NCBI GenBank assembly: GCA_022578965.1
Contig: MU400533.1
Location: 365,194-429,193 of the forward strand
Length of the DNA stretch: 64,000 nucleotides
Source: Xylaria sp. FL1777
Taxonomy: Eukaryota; Ascomycota; Sordariomycetes; Xylariales; Xylariaceae
Direction: 5' to 3'
Numbering within the stretch: the stretch's first letter is position 1; each line of letters starts with the position of its first letter. Positions 25,301-37,147 of the stretch are shown here, one piece after another. The translations under genes were made by a program, and so were the position numbers. Below the pieces are notes generated by a model that saw only the letters and a program-made list of their open reading frames with translations, searched no databases and was not told the origin of the DNA.

Positions 25301-25912
25301 CATCACGAGCAGAATTTCCCATCTTTGAAGGGCCTAACGCCGCTAGCATGGGCTGCCCATAGGGGCTACACAAAGATCGTACAGCTATTGCTTGACCAAG
25401 GCAGCAATCTTGAGGTAGAAGATAGTTCTCTGCAAACGCCGCTGATTTTGGCTGCCAAGAATGGGCATACAAAGACTGTACAGCTGCTATGTAGCCAAGG
25501 CTCCAATCTCGAAGCAGCAGATCGTTTTCATGGCCAAACGCCGCTAATGTGGGCTGCCAAAAATGGGCATACAGAGACTGTACAGCTGCTATGTAGCCAA
25601 GGCTCCAATCTCGAAGCACCAGATAGTTCTCATGGCCGAACGCCGCTAATGTGGGCTGCTATATATGGGCATACAGAAATTATACAGCTACTATGTAGCC
25701 AAGGCGCCAATCTCGAAGCAAAAAATTGTTATAGCGAAACGCCGCTAATGTGGGCTGCCGAGGACGGGCGTACAGAAACTGTACAGCTACTATGTAGCCA
25801 GGGCGCCAATCTCGAAGCAAAAGATAAGTTTGGCCATACGCCGCTAATATTAGCCGCCAAGAATGGGCATATAGAGACAGCACAGCTGCTATCTATTTTG
25901 CAGGGAGATTGA
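22318..25912 (+). CDS. fungal NLR: nucleoside phosphorylase-like - NACHT - ankyrin repeats
   Basis: Three exons: 22318-22807, 22935-23513 and 23565-25912, giving 1138 aa. Donors are GTATGT and GTACGT; the GCATAG acceptor at 22934 yields QYDMGKT, which matches the family. After a basic N-terminus, residues about 52-345 form a PNP_UDP domain with VGIGGGAPG (136-144), LGDVVVS, CFEMEAAG (295-302) and GICDYSDSHK (314-323). The NACHT domain has Walker A GKPGAGKST (420-428) and Walker B FIDALDEC (522-529). From residue about 948 to the end are six ankyrin repeats of the TPLMWAAKNGHTETVQLL type. Such receptors are proposed to sense ligands through the repeats, oligomerise through NACHT and switch on the N-terminal enzyme. 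The conserved motifs suggest an intact enzyme, but its activity is not proven by sequence. The last repeat ends abruptly (LLSILQGD). Confidence 0.9.
25337..25912 (+). repeat. in-frame near-identical ankyrin-coding tandem repeats
   Basis: The word ACGCCGCT recurs at 25337, 25436, 25538, 25640, 25739 and 25838, a spacing of 99, 102, 102, 99 and 99 bp. Each unit encodes one 33- or 34-residue ankyrin repeat. Adjacent central units look about 90% identical at the nucleotide level by eye, far more than function alone needs. This points to recent duplication or gene conversion. Confidence 0.9.
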
Positions 25913-27711
25913 AAGAGGAGATATCTATGCCATTGCGACTCCGGTTGGACTTCGGTCTCTGCATCCTTTACACACAAGCATAGCTGGACGAATAGAAACT
26001 TGCCCACAGATCTATGCGGCCGGAGACCGTGGAGGAGTATCTTGCCTATAATAGCCTGAGAGGACTGAAACATATTGAAGGTTTTGCAACATAAGTAGGC
26101 CCTGATTTTAAAGGGTGAGGCTCCCCTGGTCATTTTTCTCCCTACTCTAAGTCCTACATCTAACGCTTTGCCAGTCTTCATAATCGAAGGGGATATTCGG
26201 TAATGTGGGAGAGCCAGTTAGTCTGTCGTATCCGGAACTTGACACATTGGTAGCAACCGGCCGAAGAGATGGAGTAGGTCAGTGCCTTATCAATGTGTAA
26301 ACAGCCCATACTGTTTGTGTTTCTATCTCTTCTGCTTTGTTTCCGTCTATCTGAGACTACTCGTCTTCGTTGCATATCATAACCCATATCATTTCACTTC
26401 CGGCACTTACATTCTCTATAATACGCGCTTCCTTAATAGCATCCTGGCCTAGTGGCTCTATTGCGGCGAAACAACATGGCATTTCTCACTCCCCTCACGA
26501 CCTCTGTCTAGGCCTCTCGAAAAAGCATGCTCTCGATGGCAGGTTAGAAGTTAGTGCGGTCAGGGCGAAGAGATATCAAGTTTTGCAGCCTCTCAGACGT
26601 AGCTCGTCGAGATATCGTGAAGGCGAGAAAACGACCATTTACGACTTGTCGACATTATAATTCCCCGTGTCAGGTTTAAGAGTTGAAGTGATAGCAAAAG
26701 ATTGAAACTCAATTGCCTTTGAACTCAATGATTCATCTGAAGCCGTGCCTCAAGAAGCGTTGAATGGTTTTAACAAACACACTTAACTATACACACACAA
26801 GGTAAATATCATATATATACCTAACTTATAGACACAGTAAGTGGCAACTAATTCATGTTATCGATGCTAATGGCGTTAATACAAGGCAGTGAGTGGCCAT
26901 GATAGCATTAAAACTACTACATATCTACGATCATTGTATCCCTTAAAACCGTCAATAGCATCTGAACAGTGCCTAAAGAAATATAGAAATATATTAGCTA
27001 GAATGAGTAGCCTCTACATTTATGGATACTGTCCGTATAATAACGTCTTCGTCCTTATATTCACGTCGGGCAGTACCTAGCTATATGTTGACCTCCATGT
27101 CCTCACTACAATTACCCCCTTCAAGATGGCTACGGTGCTAGAGACCTGGTTTGAGGTGTTTGAATCACTTCTATAACATACTTTACCGCATAGCGACATT
27201 CGGTGGACTGTTTATTTCATCGTGTTATCAATTCCTAAGCCTGTTATACAGTAGAACGAAGTTTCCGTGTGCTATAATGTAATAATTTACGATAGTACAT
27301 GTTTGAGGGTACGCAAGTATGCTTAATTCAGGCGAAACTCCCATCGCGATGCAGCATGGTGGAACCAGGTAGGTATGTATCTAGGGGCACGACACTCAGC
27401 TCAGGTGAGGTGCACAATAAGCCTGGTGAGGCGGACTAGCGACAGTAGACTAGATAAACAGGACCAGCTCTACATAACGGCACCACCAAGGCCAGTTTCA
27501 GACAACTCGTTTTACATGCACCTTGAACGGGACGACTCCATTACCTACATAACCTCACTCAATCAGAGGATGTATACTATATAAGTATGCCATAAATTAA
27601 ATCCGCTGAGTGAATAATCGTATTCCTTACCACCCGTTCGCGCCAAGTCACTAAATCTGGCATATAGGCGACGAACAAGACCCTCGTCTCCCGATGCCTC
27701 AATCCCATCTT
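25913..27711. other. convergent intergenic region, no gene seen
   Basis: About 1.8 kb lies between the ankyrin NLR stop and the Dcp2 stop. Only short, unlikely open frames are present, and the sequence becomes AT-rich from about 26690 to 27350. I see no RNA gene. Confidence 0.5.
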
Positions 27712-30499
27712 TCAGCTCTTTGCATTGTTCGAGGCGTTCTCCAAGAAACCAAGCAAGAAGTTTCGATCTGCAGGCGATAAAGGCGTCGCGCTATTGCGTC
27801 TTGACCTCTGCGAAGCGAACGAAGCTAATCGAGATCGAGGCATTGATCCAGGACCAATAGCCATGTATTCAGACCCCATTGTATCCTTGCTCATGCCTTG
27901 GTTAACTTCTGGTTGTGGCTTTCCTAGGATGGATAACAATGTGTTTTTGTGTTCCACCGACGAGTTCTGCCGAGGCTTGACCATACCGGGTATGGGAAGT
28001 GTTGAGGTAGATGGGGAGCCTTGTAATTGTGATAGAGGGTTTGGCGCGCTACCTTGGCTCCCGCCATACGGATAAGATGGTGCTGCATGTCTCTGGGCCT
28101 GACTGCCTGCCTGCTTTGGAGACTGTACCCTTGCATTTAAGTAACCCTGATAAGGGGACATCTGACCCCGAGGCGACATATGACGTCGTGGCGACATCTG
28201 GCCCCGCGATGACGCTGGACTCGGGTGAGAACGCACCGGTAAATGCATGGTAGCTTCATTGGAGTTTCGCGTAGATAATGCTGGACTACGAGCTGATCCT
28301 CGGCTAGGGCCACGGCGTAAAATAGAATGCGCACCATAAGGTAGATTAAGCTCGGGGTTCCATTGTACGGGCTGTCCATTCTCCCGAGCGGCGGCTTTAA
28401 GAACATCAGCTGTAGATGGGCCTTGTCTCGTGCGCTGTTGTTTTGGCGAGTCTGTCTTATTGACTCGAGGGACAGCCGGTGGTAATGACGCGCCCTGGCC
28501 ATCGACCTGGTTTTGAGGTATAGTTGACAATCCGGTCTTCAACAAACCTAGCAACGAGACACGGTGCTGGTCTGTTGGTGCCACGGGCCGGTTGCTACCG
28601 CCAGAAAAGGGAGCTGGAGCATTCATGGTGGCTGTAGGATATGCAGTTGGCGGTAGAGTCGCACCACCATACTGGCCATGGAATCCGGCCTCCGAAGCAT
28701 GTATTCGTTCTCCTTGGTGCTGGCCATCTGCTTGGACTGGCCCCTTACCAGTCAAAGGTGGAGGATGAGAGTTAGACTGCTGCACTGCCGAAACCGGTAG
28801 GATATCCCCCTTCAATACATTTAACAAGTTGGCAGAATGTGCAGCTAATTGAGGCCCATGTTTAATACGACCATCAATGCCTCGCTGTGGATGCGGTGGA
28901 TTCTGAGTAGTCATAGGTACAGTGTGAAAGCCTTGAGGAATGCTTGGAGGAGCGGGCTGATTGGCTGCACCTGCAGCATTTGGCGACGAGGCCAAATCAC
29001 GTAGGTCACGTAAAAGCATCTCCTTTTGGACCTGGGGTGGCAAAGGCTGCGGATGCAATAGTTGAACAGGCGGGTTTTCTGGTTTGCGTGGTAATTGAGG
29101 AATTTCATTCGTGACGAAGACTTGGGGTCGAGGTCTATGATGAAGATACTGTTGTTGGAGAGAAGGCCCAGTATTCGAGTTGATAGGGAACAATGATGGC
29201 GCCGAAGAATCGGACGTGGGTATCCCCTGAGCCTGCCCGTGATGGCGTAGTGTTGAGAGGTGAGGCGCAGTTGTGATTTCTCGGTCACGGAAATCGCGAG
29301 GTTGACTGTGACCCTGGTCTACCAGAAATTCTGTATTGACCATCTTAGGTTGTAGAATGGATAATAATGCCTGCCCTGCCTGCTGGTTTGAAGTTTGGGA
29401 GGGTAACTGAAGACCTTGCGTTGGAGGTTTGATTTGGAGTAGTCGCTGTAACTCTTTAGTTGCGCTATCAATGTTCTCTGGATGTGAGCTGGAGGAGGGG
29501 GGTGGTGGAGGCTCGTGAAGCATGTTGTCATCTGTTAGATTTTCGTCATAGAAGGTCGGTGGATGATTATGTCCAATGTAAGTTGGGGTACTCTGCACGT
29601 CCGCCTTCTGCTTAAGAACCCATTGTCTCAGTTGCACCATGAACGGCGCAACCATGTAGAACTTTTCATGAGAAGACGTCCCAGGCCCTTGATTCTTTCC
29701 GGCGCCTTTCTTCTTCCTGTAAGCCGGCAGGTCGGATAGCTTATACCATTTGATATCGCCTATCTCTTTCCTTGTCCTCGTTTCGAAGATGGTGTTCTCA
29801 GGAATGCCACGGAAGACATAAAGCCGCACCTGCTGGTCATGCATAGTGACCTCAAGGGGATGGACAGGTGCATTCTTCTCAACCAAGCCAGCTGCACGGA
29901 GATCATAGCCTGTCTCCTCGTACACCTCTCTAATTGCGCAGTCGATATCATCCTCGTCTTTATTTATCTTCCCGCGGGGAAAACTCCAACTCGCGCCCTT
30001 CTTGTATCCCCTAACGAGCACTGCGGCATCCATAGTGTCATTGAGCATGACGGCTCCTCGGACGGGGACTCTTGTCTTATATTGCATGAATTCATCGAAG
30101 GCCTTGAGGTGGATGTCGGCAGAGAAGGACGCGAGAAGAGGGCAGTGTTGGAACATCTTCAGACTGAAGGTTCTTAAGGACATGGACGGTAAGGCGGGAT
30201 CTAGCGGTCGGATAAAATCTTCGTAGAACCATTGCGCTTCCTCAATCTGAAAGCAGATGCGCGCCACCGATGAGAGGTCTTCTCGGGGGAGGTTTATGAT
30301 GAATCGGACGCAGAGGTCGTCCAGCCCTAGGAGATTCTTTCTGTCAGATGATGCTTGCGAGCCAAGGCGGAGGATGACGGGGTCTTTCAATGAACGGGCG
30401 TGTCGATGGCTGCATGGCGGCGGCAGCGGCCATTCGACCGCGGAGGGACAATGATCACAGCAACATACAATCTTCTAGGGACATTTTTTCGTGCGCCAT
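27712..30499 (-). CDS. DCP2: mRNA decapping enzyme catalytic subunit Dcp2
   Basis: Two exons on the minus strand: 30499-30469 (31 nt) and 30326-27712, giving 881 aa. Exon 1 encodes MAHEKMSLED and the first base of the next Trp codon. The GTATGT donor and CTCCTAG acceptor rebuild EDWLDDLCVRFI, the conserved Dcp2 N-terminus. Residues 12-95 are the Dcp1-binding alpha-helical domain (WFYEDFIRPLDP). The Nudix domain follows with its box at 129-152 (GKINKDEDDID, REVYEETGYD), including catalytic Glu residues in REVYEE, then the Box B helix region. The C-terminal 600 residues are disordered and Pro/Gln-rich, with several Leu-rich motifs (ALLSILQ, NLLNVLKG, SLLGLLKT, TLLSILG, FLLGFLE) of the type that binds Edc3 and Pat1. 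Dcp2 removes the m7G cap in 5'-3' mRNA decay in P-bodies. Confidence 0.96.
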
Positions 30500-32110
30500 G
30501 TTGACTTCGACTGGCTAGCATGACCAAGGCTATCGAGCTGACCGAGAAGGGGGCCAATGAGGGAGGGAGGGGTTGTGTGGTCTGATGTCGCGGCGGGTGT
30601 TTGCGAGGATCGAGAACCAGCGGGGCGGCTGCCGATTGCGCTGGGCGGCGATTGTCCGGAAGTAAGCTGTCGCTGGCGCTCAATAACACGACGCTGTCAC
30701 TGGAAATCGGCCCAGGTTTTCTGGCGGTCTACGATGATGCGAAGTAGGACGTTGAGGTGCTCGGCTGTGAGGCAGGCGCGACGAGAAGAGGGGATGTATT
30801 GCTTGCGTGGCGGAAGGTTAATGAATGAGGTGGCAGCTGTCATTGAGCGACTACGTGGACGTAAATACAACCCGCCAAGCGTGGTTGGCGATGCCCAACC
30901 TGTCGTGGCGTGGCGTCAGGTGTACCGAGGCGGGCACTTGCTCCTAGCTCCGAATGCTTTTGTGGCGTTCCTCGGTCTAGTAGTGGCTGAGAAAGTATCC
31001 ACCCCACCTGGGCATGTATATAATGTAATGACACCTGCCCTCAAAACGATAACGTAGGCGTTCAACATGTTCATTAGATACCGTTTTTTCTTAACGATTA
31101 GGTAGATATATGCTGGGTCTATCACCTGAAGCAATACCTATTCAACGCATTGTACATATTGATGCACCACTTTACGTGGACATGGCGTACACTACAACTA
31201 CATAAGTTCCATTGCTTAAGTAGGTATCTCTTTAGCTGCTTGAGTCTCATACTAACTATATCGTATTAATGTACATTGTCTATCTACATTAAACTAGTCT
31301 AGAACACATTTCATTTGTTACAATGTATTAAATGGTCTTTTTATTATTCCAAGAGAGCTACGTATATATATACTTAAATCCTCCTTTATTTTCTATCTCT
31401 TTGTTTTTGGGTCAATGGCAGCAGCACCGGGCTCTGTTGCAGTTTAGCACAAAGGAACTATATTTGACAATATTCCCTGTCTTCAGAGACTAGTCAACAC
31501 CACGTTAACGCATTGATCCACCTAATGATTCTGTTCAGTCATAAGAATAGCCAAAGATCCAAATATTACCATTGTATTCGTTAATATTGTAGCTGCTAAA
31601 CTAGAGAAAGTAAGTACTAGCACTGCAGCCAAGTTTTGTGAGCCGCTTCTAATTTTAGTGCCGGGAACTACCCTATTTTGCGGGTCTAGTTCCGCGGAAT
31701 CGGGTCCAAAGTGGGCTGACAGCTTGTTAGGGGTTATTGAGAATTTTATTTTGCTATCAAAGCTAATGCTCCCTACGGCACGAGATGACCTAGAGCAAAA
31801 AAGTAGCTGTTGGCAGAGCCGCGCTGTCAAAAGCAACGTGTTTCGTGTCACATGACAGACAAACAGACAGATGGCACAGGAGAAACCATACCGAAAAGCA
31901 TTGGGATCTCTTATTTCGTTCTAGGGCAATCATCTTGCAATTGGGTATACCTAACTCCAATACTCCCCATATTGCAGATTCGTCATTAATATCCCATGGG
32001 TTATCTCATAAATAGTAATTCTTCATTACACCCTGCTTACGGAGGAGGTAACGGAACATGGAGCGTTAATTTTGGCCCCTCCTTCCAAGCAACTTCATTT
32101 TAGATGTGGT
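30500..32110. other. intergenic region, no supported gene
   Basis: This 1.6 kb stretch lies between the Dcp2 start and the stop of the RRM gene. A 166-codon frame at 30557-31057 (+) has no domain character and lies in the likely Dcp2 promoter. The remainder is AT-rich with short frames only. Confidence 0.5.
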
Positions 32111-33830
32111 TCATGCAGCAACGTCAACAGTGCCTAGGATCTCAGACGACGTGTCGAGCTTATCGTCACTGTCATTGTTATCATCGTCATCGAGACGAAG
32201 TATGTCAAATCGATTGTGTGCGCCTGGTACGGGCGTCTTCGCAGCAGGAGGAGGCTTGATCAGCGTTTTTGGAATGGCCTCAAAAGGCTGATCGCACTCG
32301 TCAACATCCCATTCTATCTTGGACCCCTTGTATTTCCTAAAAGATATGAGTCAGATCTATATGATGTCTTGTGTCGAAGGGAGACGTACGCGCGGCTCAT
32401 CATGCATGTTCTCGCAAACATGGCATTATGCACAGAGTTAGTCTTAATGTAACAGCTACCCCCGATGAACTCAACCTTGATCACAATTAAGTTGTGTATG
32501 TGTTCTAGATCCTCGCGGACGCTGTCTTCGGTGTGATGAGCACCACAACGTCGAATTATCAAGTTTCGAGTAGCGCCAACGGCAACCTTGTTCGCAATAT
32601 GCCCAGGAAGAACGAAATGTCGATCAGCCCATTTAATGAAAACCTGATTCACTGTTAGTGATCCCAACAAAGCTGCAAAAACAATTATTGCATACTCTCT
32701 TATCCTTTATATAGATACCATTCTTTTTGGCCTGTTCGTAGAACCGGACTGCATCCTCCTCCCGTACGAATGATATGGACGCAATGTGCTCAGCACTTCG
32801 GAGAAACACGTCTAGCAATCGTCCACAACGCACCACGCTTGTTACATCTCCGAGAGTGGTAAAGGGAGGCAGTCCGCAAAGGGCAATTGTTCGTTTACAC
32901 ATTCGAGCGTAGAGGGGCTTATGGATTTGATGAAACGCATCAATGTGTACATCTGTCGGCCCATCGGCAGAATAGGAAGGAGTAAACGTGCCTCCTAGCC
33001 GTTCATGACTACTCCAATCATGATTTTCTTCCTGAGTACAAGCTCTAGATCCCCCATTAAAGAAGGAAATATTTCCAGAAGCACCATTCGCGGTAGGGCT
33101 GTAGGTGTACGATGCTGTCTGAAAGGTGGAAGTTGGGTACACAGCCTGCTTAGGACGCAATTCTAGGCCACCGCTTTGGTTACGATCGTAGGGGGGTGTG
33201 ATAACCATATAGGAATTGGTGTCGTTAACACTGGTAGCATCTTGGACGAGTGTCTAACTATTGTCAACGGAGCCGAAACAGAAACTACAGGACCAAGAGC
33301 ATAGTGACATTAAGGCGTGTGAGGATATACCGCGCCACAATGGATACTTACAGCGATATTCTCTTCTGTAACACCGGCTCCCAAGAGGCTAGTTTTCAGG
33401 TTCGCTAGGAAACATTAGCTAGCTCCTGATATATACCATCACGCTGTGGCCATCAAATACAACAGCTGCTTACCAAACTGGCGCGAAAGTAAGACAAGAT
33501 TTTCGTAATCTTTCTTGGGTACTGGGACAATTGTGTCGTCATCGGAAGCGAATTGCATTGTACGTAGGCCATTATTGCTCTAGTGATGAGTCACTTAGTA
33601 AGAAGATAACAAGCACAGGTAAGATGTCTCGAAACGTGAACGCACTTGGTCAGCCCTAGACAGCAAGATTCTGTTAGGTTCTCGGTACGGCAACACAAGT
33701 AAAGCAGCATGGCAAGACTCAAATAGATGTTTTATACATGAAAAACTGGGAGAGTTCGGCCTCACCTTCGCAGAAGAGTTTCGAAATAGGCCCTGTCAAT
33801 TGTGACGGGATCTGCAGTTGAAGTTGGCAT
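32111..33830 (-). CDS. RRM-domain RNA-binding protein (Nrd1-like)
   Basis: Seven exons on the minus strand: 33830-33766, 33655-33646 (10 nt), 33579-33474, 33404-33352, 33253-32696, 32643-32390 and 32336-32111, giving 423 aa in one frame. The N-terminus (IDRAYFETLLRRADQ, KKDYENLVLLSRQFANL, GVTEENIA) matches a conserved module of fungal RRM regulators. A Ser/Thr-rich linker follows. RRM1 begins near residue 199 (RTIALCGLPPFTTLGDV, ASISFVREEDAVRFYEQA). A second RRM lies at about 285-355 (ATRNLIIRRC, VIKVEFIGGSCYIK). The C-terminus is acidic (RLDDDDNNDSDDK). It likely binds mRNA to control stability or translation. The Nrd1/differentiation-regulator comparison is from memory of family layout and is less certain than the RRM call. 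It is transcribed in tandem upstream of Dcp2. Confidence 0.8.
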
Positions 33831-36800
33831 AGCGGGGTCAGAGAAGATCCTGCCCTCTCATCTCCTAAAGGATCTGAAAGGATCTGAAAGGAGAGACAAC
33901 GGGGAAGACAAACAAGTGTGGGAGGACGGGTAGGAAATAATATATTGAATCACTAGGGAGTGGATTATATAGGTGTTTAGGGGAGTCAAACTACAGGAGT
34001 GGCAGGGATCCACAGGATCTCGGCAGGCACTTGTAGTAACAAGCCTTTGGATCTGTACCTAGGTACTATTACTGCGTACAGGTGCCTGCCTTCCCTAGGT
34101 AGGTACCTACCTATTTATGGACGTACAGGACACGGCAGGTACCAGGTTGGGTAGGATACCTACTGAGGTAGTGTTACTAGCCTAAATTTATTGGGATGTT
34201 CTTCCTGCAGTTGGTGCAACCAGACATATAACAGCTGGCTTAGGGTGGTTTTGAAACCCAAGAAGGTCGTCTGGACCTTCTATATAGAGGTGAAAGTGGT
34301 GACCCTGGGGGATAATGATCCGTTATACAAGATGTACATACATAAACCTATACATATACTTGAGTATATACTAGGTAAACTGGCCATGGCTAGAAGTAGG
34401 GCGTACACTGCGAGGTACTTTATATAGAACTAAGCAATCGCAACCCTAACCCCAGTATGTTTTTGACGATTTGCCAAGACAGCCTAGAACTAACTGGGCA
34501 GTTACTTTACCTATTACAGGTACCGGTAGTCTACCTGTGTACCTGGCTACTAGCACACACTGGGGCCGCTCTATAAACCTTCTCTCAACATTACTTCACT
34601 GGGTGGCTTCTAGATATATATTTACCTTAGTGATAATGATTAAGAGTGAAAGTGTTATATTTTCCAACTTGCCTTGAGAGTATGCAACAGGCTCAGGGGG
34701 TGGGTGAGGTAGGGTACTTGTAACTCTTGTTAGCTCTTCATTGTAATTGGTACATGCGCGTTAGATTGAGATGTTAACTGCGTAGGTATCTAACATCAGA
34801 TCAATGGTTCTTGTCAGAAACCTTTCTCAAGAGACTTTGTATCCTTGATGCTAACTATCAACATCATGTGCACTCCATTAGCAAATCATGGATCAAGGCG
34901 CCCCTCACTTCGTGACAAAGATCTGCAGCTTTATTGCAAGGGATGTTTTGGCCCGAGCAATCACATTACTGCCCTCATGAAAGGTCCAGAAAGGTAGCAT
35001 AAGAAAAGAAGCGCTCATCGCATGATGGATATTGGAGAGTGAACTACTGGCAGGTTGGCATATAAGCAGACGTACTCTACTTTGATCGATTAGCTTCAAT
35101 CGATGCCACTGGACTGTATTATCTAGCCGCTGACTGACTATACAGTAATATACGAAGTATTCGGTATGTTGTAGTAAGTCTGCTCTTTTAATGAATGTCA
35201 TTAACAACATCTACCACACAAGGCAGATCAGACCACAGTAAGTTACTTGGTTCGAAGAGCAAGCGCCGTGACGTCTAATTAAAATTAAACTGTGTGAACA
35301 CATACCAACCTTAGAAATACCTTGTTACAGAATAGAGATAACATACCTAGGTGATATAGCTAATTAAGAACACAATATGAAATAAGATCGCTTATTAAGG
35401 TGCAGCTAATGCGTTGCTAAAGGTTAGCATCAATTGAGACATTATTATGTAGCTTTATTGATTTGCTTCTGCAGTCCAACCTGCACTTTCTGATACCCGG
35501 GCTATAGCATTCTACGTAAATTGCTGTTAATCTTTACAATACCTATAATAACTAATTGTAAAACCTGCCCCCTGTTAACCTAGTTGTTCTCGAGTTAAAA
35601 TGTTGTTGATGCTGAGCTGATCAGACTCTATGAATTCAACTTCCTCCTATGTAAGTTCTCGAGCGCTGGAGAATTAGGCACGCGAGATGACGGGCGACCG
35701 TTTTCTGTGCATTGTTAATCATTCTAACAGGCCAGTTCTTGTTTGGTTGGTGGTGGTTGGATGTTTCGGGGTATTCTGGATTTGGAGGAGCATGATGTCT
35801 CAACTCTTGTCAATCTGGAACATACTTGTCACACAAGAGGTACTACAGCCAATTTATTGCTCAGTATCAGAAAAAGACAAGATGGAATATCTAGGTGGAT
35901 GGGGATGCACAGCTTTTCAATGAACTTGAACTAGTACTAGCGAGTAAGTCCTATTTTTAGATGGCAAGCAAAACACGTCTACGCAGTAAGTAAGTAATCG
36001 TACGTAGTACACTGCACCACATACTAGTGGATAGGTGGGACTTTGACAGGAATACAATCTAAACTTAATTTAGTCTAGTATATTAAATAGGTACGGTATT
36101 GGCGTACTGTACTACGTACGTGTTGGAAGATAAATAATTGGGAGTAGGTAACCTTACACAACACCGAAAACAACAATAATAATAAGCTTGTTCACGGGTC
36201 ACAATGTGTAGCCAACGAAACAGGTCTCTGAATCGTCTTTTCTCTTTTCTTTGCCTTGTTGTTTTCTAGTCTAAGTACCTACAGTAGGTAATTCGGACAA
36301 CTGTCTCTTGTCAAAACTTGGCGCGCCAAGGACGGCAGCTGGCGGCTCGCCTTGATTTCCTCTGCACTGCGTACATATCTAGGTATTCCCGGTACCTCCC
36401 TCCGCATATCTACGTAGGTACCTGTGTAGGTACCTACTGAGCCCGGGCAGCCCCGAGGGCAGGGGCGTGTCCAGGCTTGCTGTCTTCCCCTTGGGCACTG
36501 CTAAGACCTCCGCCACCCACTGCCATCCACTGATGATCTCCATTGCTGGGATTGTTTATGCCCGCCAAACCATTCTGGTCTTGGTTGCATGCACCTGCGG
36601 GCCTGATGCTCGTGTTCGCTAGACCAATCGAGCCGTGGCCATTCTTTTCCCGCCTAGCTCCAGACATCATCTCTTCCTTCTACTTTGATTTTCTGTCACC
36701 TTCACCTTTCAGACGTATCAATGAATTGATGCTACGAGACTTCTTCCATCCCCTGTAGTAGTTCTTTCTCTCGCAAAACCTCTGTCATTCGCTTTAGAGG

Positions 36801-37147
36801 AAATATACATCATTCGCTCACATCTTTACAATAATCTCGTCCCGCTCGTTGGCAAACCTGAACTATCTTTTTAATATTGCATTTGGTGTTTGTTTTTCGC
36901 TTTCGGCGTGCAACCACAGCATCGGCTTGGAAAGGGGCCCGACCACCCATCGACCGACGTGACCGGCCGTAATATCTGACGGAATCCGTTTGTTCCGGAC
37001 GGCATCACGATCCAAAACCACGAATCGGAACGATTCTCAGCTCCCTGTCAAAGGACCCCTGGAATCGACCACTTCTCAACTGCCCGGGTTGACGAAGCAT
37101 TCTACTGCTTCCCAGCACTGTCACATCCCACCCTTTATCACACCAAG
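33831..37147. other. gene-poor intergenic region with GGTACC palindromes
   Basis: The 3.3 kb region lies between the RRM gene start and the DUF7137-like gene. I find no supported coding region; open frames here are at most about 100 codons and lack domain character. The region carries TAGGTACCTA-type palindromes near 34096 and 36426. The last 700 bp are pyrimidine-rich and probably form the promoter/leader of the gene at 37148. Confidence 0.5.
34096..34113. repeat. 18-bp perfect palindrome TAGGTAGGTACCTACCTA
   Basis: The sequence equals its own reverse complement over 18 bp. Related GTAGGTACCTAC words occur at 36426-36437 and around 45045-45081, and looser versions around 4960-5100. Its function is unknown. 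Confidence 0.85.

Noticed and set aside
26445..26455. TGGCCTAGTGG, a perfect tRNA A-box-like word
   Set aside because: No B-box (GGTTCRANNCC) at the right distance and no cloverleaf stem found, so probably chance.
30557..31057. 166-codon open frame on + strand upstream of Dcp2
   Set aside because: No domain-like pattern, Arg/Val/Cys-rich composition typical of an out-of-frame GC-rich stretch, and it occupies the likely Dcp2 promoter.
31522..31851. 109-codon open frame on - strand
   Set aside because: No recognisable motif and no neighbouring exons; it lies in AT-rich intergenic DNA.
34905..35210. 101-codon open frame on - strand in the gene-poor region
   Set aside because: No motif, no splice context and no neighbouring coding exons.
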